From Bacillus_BD oryzisoli (lineage in GTDB: Bacteria > Bacillota > Bacilli > Bacillales > Cytobacillaceae), in NCBI RefSeq assembly GCF_036670025.1, contig NZ_CP137640.1:1026001-1090000 (forward strand): 64,000 nucleotides of DNA. Reading direction: 5' to 3'. The notes under the pieces are model-generated. The model made no database searches. It had not been told where the DNA came from and worked only from the letters and a program-made list of their open reading frames with translations. Each line of letters begins with the position of its first letter. Position 1 is the first letter of the stretch. A program made the position numbers and the translations under genes. Below are positions 53,827-62,110 of the stretch, one piece after another.

Positions 53827-55068
53827 TTATTTTATTTCTTCTGTATTTTCGTATCTGCTATCGAGGTAGTCTACGATATGAATCATGTAGCCTTCGATTG
53901 TTTGCGGGCTTCGAATACAGGAGCCCCATTCAGGAAGGCCGTGGTGACATAAAATGCAATGGGACATGTGATGGATCTCTTCAAGTGAAACTGAAATTCC
54001 TTCGGTTTCAATTATTTTAGACAGCATGAGGACGCCGTATGGAATATGTCCTATCATGACTCCCAATTCATCCATGATAATGCCTGTTTGTTTACGATTT
54101 TCGATTGCTGTATGATCAGCGGTCGGAAATAAAAATTTAAATTCCTCATATTTTTTTCCAGCATGATCATATTCAAGCAGTTTCCCAATATCGTGATATA
54201 AAATACTAGTCATGATTAGGTCATAATTTGGCTTTTTATCAAGATACTCCATCATGCCGTAGAGCATTTTATACAAATGATCAATCGTGTCTTTCCAGAC
54301 AAGCTGCTGAGCATTCACATTAGCAGTTTGAATTTGGCTCCATAAGTCCCTTTTGTGAGCTTTCTCAACATGATTAATTAATTTTATGACGGCCTGGTAA
54401 TGATTGTAATGATTGTCTTCAAATTTTAATATGAATCTAGCAAATCGCATTAATCCTACTGTATGCTTAAGCAAACCGCCTAAATAATTATGATGGTAGC
54501 CCTTTGCGGCGGGACGGAGACAAAATTGATCCCAAAACCTGTGCATGGCTGCTAAGGAAATATCTTTATATGGAGATTCAAGCTCATTCAAATAAGAAAA
54601 TAATTCAATCGTTAAGTCTTCGATACTTTGTTTTGTGTAGGCTAGTAATGCAAATGGATTTATATCTTCTTTACATGGTTCAATCTTGTTAATGGAAAGA
54701 GATTTATGTCCTTTAAAATCTTCTACTTTTGCTTCTATGTCAAAAAGGGAATATTCGTCCAGCAGCGGTTTGGTTGTCTCTACAGCACCTTGATTATCCC
54801 ACATTTTTGCATTGATGCTGCCAACATTGTTGCTGAATCGCATTTTTAAATACTGTTTCCCGGTCTTCGTTGTTTCAACGCTATAATCACAAAGGAGCAA
54901 ACGAGCGCGTACCAGGTTGCCATTCATTTCATCTTGTAACTGAAATGATTCCTCTCCGGCAGGTAAGAGCGGCGGTGGAAAATCATGCAGTATTTGCTCA
55001 CGTTCTAATTCAGACGCCTCAAAACGAACAGGAATCAAACCATAAAAGTATGTGGACTCTTCAGTCAA
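53827..55068 (-). CDS. YhaM-like 3'-5' exoribonuclease (OB fold + HD domain)
   Basis: A 413-residue protein with an N-terminal OB fold (GNLVRARLLLCDYSVETTKTGKQYLKMRFSNNVGSINAKMW, about residues 50-95) and a C-terminal HD domain: HHNYLGGLLKHTVGLMRFA near 195, YHDIGKLLEYD near 290, CILCHHGLPEWGS near 373 and IHIVDYLDSR near 395. This is the YhaM layout. It is about 100 residues longer than B. subtilis YhaM, with a longer N-terminus and an insertion of roughly 70 residues between the first His cluster and the HD, and it is encoded opposite to yhaN, not in operon with it. ATG at 55068. Confidence 0.78.
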   Translation of the reverse strand: MTEESTYFYGLIPVRFEASELEREQILHDFPPPLLPAGEESFQLQDEMNGNLVRARLLLCDYSVETTKTGKQYLKMRFSNNVGSINAKMWDNQGAVETTKPLLDEYSLFDIEAKVEDFKGHKSLSINKIEPCKEDINPFALLAYTKQSIEDLTIELFSYLNELESPYKDISLAAMHRFWDQFCLRPAAKGYHHNYLGGLLKHTVGLMRFARFILKFEDNHYNHYQAVIKLINHVEKAHKRDLWSQIQTANVNAQQLVWKDTIDHLYKMLYGMMEYLDKKPNYDLIMTSILYHDIGKLLEYDHAGKKYEEFKFLFPTADHTAIENRKQTGIIMDELGVMIGHIPYGVLMLSKIIETEGISVSLEEIHHMSHCILCHHGLPEWGSCIRSPQTIEGYMIHIVDYLDSRYENTEEIK

Positions 55069-55247
55069 CTATATCACTCCTATTAATTTAAACCGCATTT
55101 ACTTAATATAATAATCTATCTACCATTTTAACCTACTTCATGATGCTTTTGCGATTAAATTGTTCTATTCCCTATAGTTTCTAATTAGTCATACCGATAG
55201 GCTGCTGCACATATAATAGATTATCAACGATAACGAATGCAAAAGAG

Positions 55248-55445
55248 GTGAAAAAAATCGATATTCCATTTTGGATCTACTTTGTTGTTGCGGGGATTAT
55301 CTTAAGTGCCTATATGGTGATTCGGACTGGCAGGGAAGAAAGAATGATCGAGGAGGAAATAATAGAAAAAGAAGGAGAAATCTATATGCAGCGATTAGAG
55401 CGTGAAAGGGAAGAAAAAAAGAATACACAAAATTCAGCAGGATGA
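55248..55445 (+). CDS. yhaL: Sporulation protein YhaL
   Basis: A 65-residue protein with one N-terminal helix (IPFWIYFVVAGIILSAYMVI) and a long charged tail (REERMIEEEIIEKEGEIYMQRLEREREEKK). It matches the form and position of YhaL, a membrane protein expressed in sporulation, located between yhaM and prsA. The start is uncertain: GTG 55248 overlaps the AGAGGTG ribosome site, and no ATG follows before the helix, so either that GTG or a non-standard ATC/ATT is used. Confidence 0.75.
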   Translation: MKKIDIPFWIYFVVAGIILSAYMVIRTGREERMIEEEIIEKEGEIYMQRLEREREEKKNTQNSAG

Positions 55446-55451
55446 TGTAAA

Positions 55452-55490
55452 AAAAAGGGGCTGTCCCTTGGGACAGCCCCTTTTTTTTGT
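55452..55490. terminator. Bidirectional terminator (GGGGCTGTCCC hairpin)
   Basis: AAAAAAGGGGCTGTCCC pairs with GGGACAGCCCCTTTTTT around TT. Serves yhaL and prsA. Confidence 0.92.
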
Positions 55491-55514
55491 TACATCAGGA
55501 GATTGGATTGTATT

Positions 55515-56375
55515 TTATTTTTTTGACTCATCTTTAGCTGTTTCTTCTCCTAAAACTCCTTTTAGGTCTTCATCGTTGATTTTCACGTCGGCTGCTTTCA
55601 TTTCCTTATTAATAGTCGCCATAATATTTTCCTGCGTCATTTTAGATGCTTTATACTTTTTCTCCATTTCATCCTTCACTTTGTCAAACGGTTCCGCTTC
55701 CTTCTTTTCTGTTACTTGAATGATATGGTAGCCAAATTGTGATTTTACAGGTTCGCTTATTTCATTGACATCTAAAGCATAGGCAGCCTTTTCAAATTCA
55801 GGAACCATTGCTCCGGGACCAAACCAGCCAAGATCGCCGCCTTTCTCAGCTGATCCATCTGTAGAGTATTCTTTAGCCAAATCCTCAAACTTTTCACCAG
55901 CATCGAGCTTTGCCTTCACTTCTTTTGCCGTTTCCTCATCCTTTACAAGAATATGACGGGCCTTAATCTCTGGTTTGTAATTCTCTTCATAGTATTTTTT
56001 GATATCTTCTTCTTTTACATCCTTCAATACTGCTTTTTCGATAAGAACCTCTAATTTTACGTTCTCGTCCTTTTTAAATGCTGCTTCATCTTCAAATCCA
56101 TATTGAAGATAGAATGTATCACCAAGCTGCTCCTTATATTCTTTAACCTTCTCATCTAAATCTTTATCGGTCACTTTATACTTGTCAGATAGTACCTTTG
56201 TGTATAGAAGCTGCTGCAGTACCATTTCGCCTTGTTTGTCCTTCATTGCTTCATAAAATTCATCTTTTGTTATATTGCCAGCCTTTGATTCAGCGACTGA
56301 ATCAGATCCTCCGTTACAAGCACTTAAAGTAAGTATTCCGGCCGCTAGTGTTAAGGGTAATATCCATTTTTTCAC
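55515..56375 (-). CDS. prsA: Foldase lipoprotein PrsA
   Basis: A 286-residue lipoprotein peptidyl-prolyl isomerase that assists folding of secreted proteins at the membrane-wall interface. The signal peptide ends in lipobox LSAC with Cys20. A parvulin domain spans about residues 135-225 (ARHILVKDEETAKEV, GGDLGWFGPGAMVPEFEKAAYAL, VKSQFGYHIIQV), flanked by SurA-like N- and C-terminal helices. The C-terminus is charged. ATG at 56375; position next to yhaL matches B. subtilis. Confidence 0.95.
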   Translation of the reverse strand: MKKWILPLTLAAGILTLSACNGGSDSVAESKAGNITKDEFYEAMKDKQGEMVLQQLLYTKVLSDKYKVTDKDLDEKVKEYKEQLGDTFYLQYGFEDEAAFKKDENVKLEVLIEKAVLKDVKEEDIKKYYEENYKPEIKARHILVKDEETAKEVKAKLDAGEKFEDLAKEYSTDGSAEKGGDLGWFGPGAMVPEFEKAAYALDVNEISEPVKSQFGYHIIQVTEKKEAEPFDKVKDEMEKKYKASKMTQENIMATINKEMKAADVKINDEDLKGVLGEETAKDESKK

Positions 56376-56559
56376 GTGTAAACACTCCTAAAATTAGTCT
56401 AAGTCGATGATTCAACAATCATTACTATAACATAATTTGGATACAGAACAAATTATTACTGTCCATTTATCCAGTATATTTTTAAAAAATTGGGTATTTG
56501 ACCATCCCAGATTTAAAAATTGTACATATGATAAAACGAAAGCGAAAGGAGGTAGGATA

Positions 56560-56640
56560 ATGAGGCACTATAGCAATGGATTTGCGTTAATTGTTGTCTT
56601 GTTCATTTTATTGATTATTGTAGGGGCTTCCTTTTATTAA
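56560..56640 (+). CDS. YjcZ-family sporulation micro-protein 1
   Basis: A 26-residue frame from ATG 56560 behind AAAGGAGG: MRHYSNGFALIVVLFILLII then VGASFY. This is the YjcZ/YczM-type motif GFALIVVLFILLIIVG, one transmembrane helix, found in spores. A second copy follows at 56712. Confidence 0.88.
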   Translation: MRHYSNGFALIVVLFILLIIVGASFY

Positions 56641-56711
56641 GAGTATAGGCAGCAAATATTAATTTGCCACTTAAGATAGCCACATAGGTCATTACGAAAG
56701 GAGGTGATACT

Positions 56712-56804
56712 ATGGGTGGTCAATCTTACGGGTACGGCGGAGGATTTGCGTTAATCGTTGTTCTATTCATTCTATTAATCATTGTAGGTGCTGCTTGGCT
56801 ATAA
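56712..56804 (+). CDS. YjcZ-family sporulation micro-protein 2
   Basis: A 30-residue frame from ATG 56712 behind AAAGGAGG: a Gly/Tyr-rich head GGQSYGYGGG then FALIVVLFILLIIVGAAWL. Same helix as the upstream copy except for the ends, so the two arose by tandem duplication; 71 bases separate them. Confidence 0.9.
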   Translation: MGGQSYGYGGGFALIVVLFILLIIVGAAWL

Positions 56805-56838
56805 ACTGATCTTAGTCTTGTAAACTTCATGAAAACAG

Positions 56839-56870
56839 ACAGCGGTGAGAATTATCTCACCGCTTTTAAG
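56839..56870 (+). terminator. Terminator after YjcZ pair
   Basis: AGCGGTGAGA pairs with TCTCACCGCT around ATTA; TTTTA tail. Confidence 0.85.
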
Positions 56871-56906
56871 GGTTGCCAATGTTTTGTTTTCAATCTAAAA
56901 CGTTTC

Positions 56907-57089
56907 TTAAACCGTAAATAGAATTTCAACGTAGGAAGAAATTAATAAGATGGTCACGAGAATATTGATCGTATGGAATACAGTAGATTGTTTCTCCTCG
57001 GGAATCTCTTTTTGCAGACAAAGAGAATTCGTCATCTTATTAATATTAAATAATATAAAGCATGCAAATAAAATGAAAATGTAGATCAT
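56907..57089 (-). CDS. Small two-helix membrane protein
   Basis: A 60-residue protein with two hydrophobic helices (IYIFILFACFILFNI and TINILVTILLISSYVEILF) joined by a polar loop (CLQKEIPEEKQS). AAGGAGG lies nine bases before ATG 57089. Its position between prsA and the YhaJ-like gene corresponds to yhaK of B. subtilis, but I cannot confirm homology. Function unknown. Confidence 0.6.
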   Translation of the reverse strand: MIYIFILFACFILFNINKMTNSLCLQKEIPEEKQSTVFHTINILVTILLISSYVEILFTV

Positions 57090-57253
57090 CAATGATTTCC
57101 TCCTTTTGAGAGGCAGATTATACTTAAAAAGCTACCTAAATGGAATAGTATGATATTTACATTAGCAAAAAAATCAAAAAAAAGATAGATAAAAATGTCA
57201 TTTAAAATATTTATTTATGTTGAAAACCCCCTGTACTAGAGGTTTCGTTATCA

Positions 57254-57802
57254 TTATGAATTTGGATGCTTGACTAATATTTCAAAGCCATTCTCATTCT
57301 CTTCAATATATGCTTGATTAGGTGCTGTTAAGACATTTTTAATATAAATAAAATCAGACACACATAATCCTATATGAAAAGCTAGTAAAATGGTAAAATA
57401 ATGAACATAGTGGTTAAATACCCAGCAGGCAGCAATAAGAAATCCATTAATGACAAAAAATGGTGCAATCAAAGTGGCAATATATTGCCATTTTGAGATT
57501 GGTTCAATAATCTGTATTTGAAAAACAGGAAACATGAAATATTTAATTTGAATACTATTTTTTATTTTATTTTTTAAATGTACAAGCGAGAAAAAGTGTA
57601 TAATTTTATGGATTGGATACATAAGCAATAACCCAATTATCAATAATAAAAAATATTTATCGTATAATGAAGATCTTACGAATAAAAAGTTTGCAGGTAC
57701 ATATAACAAAATAAACGTGGATAGCATGGTTAAGATAGACAAAATGAAGACACGTTGAGCGCCGTATTGTTTATTAAGGTTTATCTCCTTCCAGCAATTC
57801 AT
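57254..57802 (-). CDS. DUF3267 membrane protein (YhaJ-like)
   Basis: A 182-residue protein with four or five helices. LLLMYPIHKIIHFFSLV near residue 78 carries the H-x3-H pattern of DUF3267, a family of metalloprotease-like membrane proteins that lacks the Glu of HExxH. Other helices are RVFILSILTMLSTFILLYV and ATLIAPFFVINGFLIAACWVF. ATG 57802 follows TTGGAGG by eight bases. Locus position equals yhaJ. Confidence 0.78.
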   Translation of the reverse strand: MNCWKEINLNKQYGAQRVFILSILTMLSTFILLYVPANFLFVRSSLYDKYFLLLIIGLLLMYPIHKIIHFFSLVHLKNKIKNSIQIKYFMFPVFQIQIIEPISKWQYIATLIAPFFVINGFLIAACWVFNHYVHYFTILLAFHIGLCVSDFIYIKNVLTAPNQAYIEENENGFEILVKHPNS

Positions 57803-57892
57803 GCGATCAGCCTCCAAGAGGAGAATTTTTAACTTCATTCAGCAGATGTCCTCTACTTCTAAGTTAAAGGTCGAATGCAAGAAGCTCTCCGA

Positions 57893-58022
57893 TTCATTGG
57901 GGTTTAATACCCTGCTGAATAAAGTTAAGCCTCCGGCGGATGTCACGGATTTTTAAGGGAAATTTATCGAGCGAGCTCGATAAAATCCGGACGCAAATTC
58001 GACGAGCAAATTTGATTTACTA
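57893..58022. repeat. Intergenic palindrome-rich element
   Basis: The stretch holds CGGATGTCACGGATTTTT and AAAATCCGGACGC as imperfect arms around the palindrome TTATCGAGC-GA-GCTCGATAA (57967-57986), then AAATTCGACGAGCAAATTT. GC content is locally higher. No frame or T-run. It occupies most of the gap between the YhaJ-like gene and yhaI; otherwise I see nothing there. Confidence 0.55.
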
Positions 58023-58162
58023 AACTTACAAAGTTACTGTACGATGAATGTAAAAAAAAATCAATAGGAAAAACAATTGCTTCTTTTCGCAGTATTTTAT
58101 CGACTTTCTTCCCATTTAGGGAGCAGGTGTCATGGAAAACGAAAATAAAGAGGGGAAAGACA

Positions 58163-58501
58163 ATGGATTTGGAAGCATTACTAGAGAGGATCGAACGACT
58201 TGAATATCATCAATCCTTGCTGTTGGAAATGAACCAAACAACAAAGTATGCATTATATAAATTAATTATTGATAAAGGAATAACGGAGAAGGAAGTACAA
58301 AGGTTATTTAAACTTTGTGATGAATTGAGCAAAGAATTAAAAGAACAGAAAGCGGAAGGTTTTTTGAATTTTCATCCGCTTTTCAATAAGTTTACTATGA
58401 AATTGCAATCCGGCGGGCTACATGCTGAGGATGTCATTGCTGCCTGTATTACCCAGGGGTTATATTTCCCGCTAATGACAGAGTTAAAAAAGTATCTATA
58501 A
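58163..58501 (+). CDS. yhaI: DUF1878 protein YhaI
   Basis: A 112-residue soluble, helical protein (MDLEALLERIERLEYHQSLL..., ending TQGLYFPLMTELKKYL), one residue shorter than B. subtilis YhaI and encoded at the same place, convergent with hpr. ATG 58163 follows GAGGGGA; the frame is open to 58127 without a site. Function unknown. Confidence 0.85.
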   Translation: MDLEALLERIERLEYHQSLLLEMNQTTKYALYKLIIDKGITEKEVQRLFKLCDELSKELKEQKAEGFLNFHPLFNKFTMKLQSGGLHAEDVIAACITQGLYFPLMTELKKYL

Positions 58502-58506
58502 ATGGT

Positions 58507-59082
58507 TTAGATAAGCTCTGTCTTTTGAGGGACTTTCTTCTGTAGCTTTCCTTCACCCTCAACAAATTCTTTGTCAATATTGTTAAAGGATTTTTCAAAA
58601 ATTTCCATAAAGTCGTCACCATAAATATTGCGAACAATTGCCATTACTTCTAACATTTCTGGGAATTTCCCATAAATATCTTTTAGAGGCAGGGAGGAAG
58701 TATATGCAGCATTTTCCGCTGGATCATAAGCTTCCAAGATTTCTAAAAAGATATTTTCCCCTTTTTCGGTAAGTTGAATGTACGTATTACGCTTATCGTT
58801 TTCTTTTTTAGAAAATTGCAGAAAACCACGTTCTTCTAACTTTTTTGAAAAATTAAAAGCTGTTGAAACGTGCATGACCCCAAATTTAGCAACATCTGAA
58901 ATAGACGCACCATTTAAATGGTAAGCAATCCATAAAATATGGTGCTCGTTGATATTGAGATCATACGGCTTAATCCATTGCTGCCAATCCTTTTCGATTG
59001 ACTTCCATAATGCCTTACTCAGTTGACCAATTCTTTGACTAAATAACAGAGCTTCCTTTATTGTATACTCTTTTTCTTCCAT
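58507..59082 (-). CDS. hpr: Transition-state regulator Hpr (ScoC)
   Basis: A 191-residue MarR-family regulator that represses protease, peptide transport and sporulation genes during transition state in B. subtilis. The central part LSKALWKSIEKDWQQWIKPYDLNINEHHILWIAYHLNGAS then ISDVAKFGVMHVSTAFNFSKKLEERG is almost unchanged from B. subtilis Hpr and contains the winged helix. The start at ATG 59082 or GTG 59094 is not decided; AAAGGG lies before both. The C-terminal ~25 residues are poorly conserved. Confidence 0.93.
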   Translation of the reverse strand: MEEKEYTIKEALLFSQRIGQLSKALWKSIEKDWQQWIKPYDLNINEHHILWIAYHLNGASISDVAKFGVMHVSTAFNFSKKLEERGFLQFSKKENDKRNTYIQLTEKGENIFLEILEAYDPAENAAYTSSLPLKDIYGKFPEMLEVMAIVRNIYGDDFMEIFEKSFNNIDKEFVEGEGKLQKKVPQKTELI

Positions 59083-59269
59083 CCTCTTAATCACCCTTTT
59101 TTTATATCTGTATATTCATTATGCCAATAAAATAAAGATTAATAAAGATATAAATTTACCAAATTTTTAGAATATCCCATAATTCTTGTGTAGAATAGCT
59201 GTTTGAAGGCTTTTTAAAACAGGATTAAATAAACCACTATTTTTATAATATATTTCTTTTCGATTTAAA

Positions 59270-59307
59270 AATAAAAAAATCCTTCTTTTTAGAAAGGATT
59301 TTTTTAA
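59270..59307 (-). terminator. Terminator after yhaH
   Basis: AAAAAATCCTT pairs with AAGGATTTTTT around CTTTTTAGA; T-run on the minus strand. Confidence 0.85.
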
Positions 59308-59334
59308 TTTTTTGAAAATTTATTCAAAATAATC

Positions 59335-59691
59335 TTATTTTTTACTTAATTCTGTTTCGAGCTCTTGAATACTCCTTTCGATTTCGGCTATTTCCTTTTG
59401 TAATTCTCTTTGATGCGGCTTTATTTCTTGCTGCCAATTAGCTACAGTATGCTTAATATCTAATATAAAATCCTTTAATGTTTCCGTTCCCTCTGAAGAC
59501 GCTTCTCGAATTCCCTGATTTAACTCTTTTAGATTCGATTTCAATTCACCTAGCTGTTTAAGGACTGTATCCTTGGATTCTTTAAGACTGTTTCGCGTTT
59601 CCTCACCTGATTTTGGTGCCATAAGCAATGTACTGATACCAGCAGATACACTGCCTATCAAAAAGCCAATTAAGAAAGACTTTCCTTTCAT
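59335..59691 (-). CDS. yhaH: YtxH-domain protein YhaH
   Basis: A 118-residue protein with one N-terminal helix (SFLIGFLIGSVSAGISTLLMAPKSGEETR, the YtxH/gas-vesicle-like motif with APKSGxETR) and a long coiled coil (KPHQRELQKEIAEIERSIQELETELSKK). General stress and sporulation-linked family. ATG 59691 follows GGGGTGG; the longer frame to 59712 lacks a site. Matches yhaH by place. Confidence 0.85.
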   Translation of the reverse strand: MKGKSFLIGFLIGSVSAGISTLLMAPKSGEETRNSLKESKDTVLKQLGELKSNLKELNQGIREASSEGTETLKDFILDIKHTVANWQQEIKPHQRELQKEIAEIERSIQELETELSKK

Positions 59692-59973
59692 CAAAACCAC
59701 CCCATCCCGCATAATAACAATTACTTCTATAAAGTAGAAATAGAATCCTGTTGAAATTACTATTTTTATTGAATTGTTTGCAAAAGAATTTAATTTTTTA
59801 TGTATGTGAATAGAATTATGTTGGTATAACTGATGTCTGCCAACCAGTAAAGTTAAGGTATATCTTATGGGAATGGGCGGAGATGAATTAGCGCTTTAGG
59901 ATTGTTATATCTTCAAACTAACAAGCATACACTGTATTAAGCCTTGTCTTACTAAAGGAGTGCGATCACAATC

Positions 59974-60156
59974 ATGATGACATTATTCTTCGTCTTAAGC
60001 ATATTTTCTTTTTTTAAGAGCATTCATTATTTGATTTCTATTAAAAAACCAGGTGTCTACCCGCCGAAATATATTCTGATAAGACGTTCTAAAGCGATGG
60101 CGTTAGTGGGGCTGCTCTTTTTCCTTATTGGATGCATGATTGGATTATTTCACTAG
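59974..60156 (+). CDS. Small two-helix membrane protein, unknown
   Basis: A 60-residue protein with helices MMTLFFVLSIFSFFKSIHYL and AMALVGLLFFLIGCMIGLF, and a basic loop between them (KKPGVYPPKYILIRRSK). AAAGGAG is 13 bases before ATG 59974, a long spacing, so expression may be weak or the start differs. I do not recognise it. Confidence 0.55.
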   Translation: MMTLFFVLSIFSFFKSIHYLISIKKPGVYPPKYILIRRSKAMALVGLLFFLIGCMIGLFH

Positions 60157-60160
60157 CAAT

Positions 60161-60190
60161 AGAAAAAACCCGTCGATGGACGGGTTTAAG
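60161..60190. terminator. Bidirectional terminator
   Basis: AAAACCCGTC pairs with GACGGGTTT around GATG, between the small membrane gene and trpP. Confidence 0.85.
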
Positions 60191-60200
60191 TCTGTCATTA

Positions 60201-60728
60201 TTAACTAATGGTATGTTGCTGTGTCACTTTTGTTCTCTTAAGAATGGATGTAGCCACTGGGTACAAAACAATCATCACAATCGTATTTACTGCTGCTGCC
60301 GGTAATACTACCGTAGCAAATAATGCTGCAAATGGTCCCGGAAGACCTACAATCAAAGCAGCAGAGCCTAAAAAGACGATGCCTGAAATGACTGTGCCAA
60401 CCGCGGTTAAGATAGCAACTGAAATGATTGATTTGTTGAACTTGTTGAACGCAAGGAACAAAGCAAAAAACATAAATGATGTAACAAATTTATCGATAAT
60501 ATTAGGGAACAAGCCTCCAGGAAAGGTTGTAGTCAAGCCTGAAATAATACCGGTAGCTAGACCAAGAAGCAAGACGCTTTTCTTATCCGGGAATAAAACA
60601 ATCCCTAAAAACATCATTGTTAACATCATATCTGGTTTCATGCCAAGAAAAAATCCCGGAACAACAGCATGGAGTACAGTTCCCATTCCTACTAACAGAG
60701 CAAGGGCAACAAGGTTTTTTGTTTTCAA
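60201..60728 (-). CDS. trpP: Tryptophan transporter TrpP
   Basis: A 175-residue integral membrane protein with five or six helices, of the TrpP/ThiW-like group, importing tryptophan; YhaG in B. subtilis. Family features are LHAVVPGFFLGMKPDMMLTMMFLGI near residue 19 and TGIISGLTTTFPGGLFPNIIDKFVTSFM near residue 59. Starts with TTG 60728. The leader carries a TRAP binding array over the SD, so translation is expected to fall when tryptophan is abundant. Confidence 0.92.
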   Translation of the reverse strand: MKTKNLVALALLVGMGTVLHAVVPGFFLGMKPDMMLTMMFLGIVLFPDKKSVLLLGLATGIISGLTTTFPGGLFPNIIDKFVTSFMFFALFLAFNKFNKSIISVAILTAVGTVISGIVFLGSAALIVGLPGPFAALFATVVLPAAAVNTIVMIVLYPVATSILKRTKVTQQHTIS

Positions 60729-60730
60729 TT

Positions 60731-60758
60731 CTAATCTCTCCTCTTCTAAACTAAGCTA
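60731..60758 (-). promoter_or_regulatory. TRAP binding site over trpP ribosome binding site
   Basis: On the minus strand there are six (G/U)AG triplets in series (three UAG, two GAG, one UAG), each separated from the next by exactly two bases; the start TTG follows after two further bases in the same phase. Two more triplets (UAG, GAG) occur at 60771-60776. The array contains the SD GAGGAGAG. In B. subtilis trpP is a known TRAP translational target. Confidence 0.85.
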
Positions 60759-60812
60759 ATGTTTTTTCTTCTCCTACAGTGCACTCATTGCCTGCAGCGA
60801 AAAGTTGCTATT

Positions 60813-60821
60813 ATTATACCA
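60813..60821 (-). promoter_or_regulatory. Extended -10 promoter of trpP
   Basis: The minus strand reads TGGTATAAT, an extended -10 (TGnTATAAT). It would give a 5' leader of about 80 bases that carries the TRAP array. The -35 is poor. Confidence 0.5.
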
Positions 60822-60859
60822 TGATTTTTTCTGTTATTGTTAAAAATGCAATCTTCTTA

Positions 60860-61942
60860 TTAATAATTTTTTCTGAAGTCATTCATAAACTGGGCAAGAC
60901 GTTCAACATTTTCATATGGAACAGCATTATAAATGGACGCCCGGCATCCACCGACAGAGCGGTGTCCGTTTAAACCGACAAAGCCTGCTTCCTTCGCTTG
61001 CGTTAAGAAGCTCTTTGTTGCTTCTTCAGAATTTAATGTAAATGTAACATTCATTGTAGATCTGCTGTCAAGCTCTGCATGACCATTGTAAAAACCGTTA
61101 CTATTATCAATTTCATTATAAAGAAGGGAAGCTTTCTGTTCATTCTTCTTCTCAATCACCTCTAGTCCGCCTTGATCAGTCACCCATTTTAAGACGAGTG
61201 ATAATAAATAAATTCCGAAGGTTGGAGGTGTGTTATATAATGAATTGTTTTTTGCGTAAGTGTTATAGTTTAACATGGTTGGAAGATTATCACTTGACCG
61301 CTCTAACAAATCCTTCTTCATGATCACAACTGTTACACCTGATGGTCCAAGATTTTTCTGTGCTCCCGCATATATCAAATCAAATTGTTCAATATTTAAT
61401 GGCTTGCATAAAATATCACTTGACATATCAGCGATAAGCGGAACATTTAATCCAGACGGGAATTGTTTCCATTGAGTACCATATATCGTATTATTGCTTG
61501 TAATGTGTACATATGCTGCATCACTAGGAATTGAAGATGCGTCAAGGACAGGGATATTTTTATAATTATTTTCCTTACTGGAGACGGCAACTTCTGTTTT
61601 ACCGACTTTAACTGCTTCTTTTAGGGCTTTTTCAGACCAAGAGCCTGTTAATGCGTAGTAGGCTGTCTGCCCTTCTTTAAGCAAGTTCATTGGAACCATT
61701 GAAAATTGTAGGCTTGCTCCGCCTTGTAAAAATAAAATTTCATATTGATCTGGAATGGAAAGTAATGAGCGTAATAAGCTTTGAGCTTCATTATGAACGG
61801 CTTCATAATCCTTACTTCTATGACTTAGTTCCATTACAGACATGCCGGTATTTCTAAAATTCAATAGCTCATTTTGAGCTTCTTTCAGTGCCCATTCAGG
61901 AAGGGCAGCAGGACCAGCATTAAAATTTAGCGCACGGTTCAT
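60860..61942 (-). CDS. serC: Phosphoserine aminotransferase SerC
   Basis: A 360-residue PLP enzyme of class V that converts 3-phosphohydroxypyruvate to phosphoserine in serine synthesis. FNAGPAALPEWALKEAQNE opens the protein, LFLQGGASLQFSMVPMNLL is near residue 70, the PLP lysine is in YAGAQKNLGPSGV near residue 195, and GHRSVGGCRASIYNA lies at the end. AGGAGG precedes ATG by nine bases. No leader regulation is visible. Confidence 0.95.
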   Translation of the reverse strand: MNRALNFNAGPAALPEWALKEAQNELLNFRNTGMSVMELSHRSKDYEAVHNEAQSLLRSLLSIPDQYEILFLQGGASLQFSMVPMNLLKEGQTAYYALTGSWSEKALKEAVKVGKTEVAVSSKENNYKNIPVLDASSIPSDAAYVHITSNNTIYGTQWKQFPSGLNVPLIADMSSDILCKPLNIEQFDLIYAGAQKNLGPSGVTVVIMKKDLLERSSDNLPTMLNYNTYAKNNSLYNTPPTFGIYLLSLVLKWVTDQGGLEVIEKKNEQKASLLYNEIDNSNGFYNGHAELDSRSTMNVTFTLNSEEATKSFLTQAKEAGFVGLNGHRSVGGCRASIYNAVPYENVERLAQFMNDFRKNY

Positions 61943-62085
61943 TAATAAATTCCTCCTATGTTTTAGTTACTGTATTTTGTTCGTACATTCACGAGAACAT
62001 ACAGTAAGTGAAATATTTTTATTTAATATTATCAGAAATTGTCGAAATGTAAAACTGATTTTAAATATTTAGAAATAGGACAAAA

Positions 62086-62110
62086 AAATTCTCCCAAAAG
62101 GAGAATTTTA
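62086..62110 (-). terminator. Terminator after hit
   Basis: AAAATTCTCC pairs with GGAGAATTTT around TTTTG; T-run on the minus strand. It overlaps the stop of hit. Confidence 0.8.

Noticed and set aside
60208..60759. 183-codon plus-strand frame opposite trpP
   Set aside because: Pure shadow of trpP; low-complexity Thr/Ala/Ile composition, no SD, and trpP is clearly the conserved gene.
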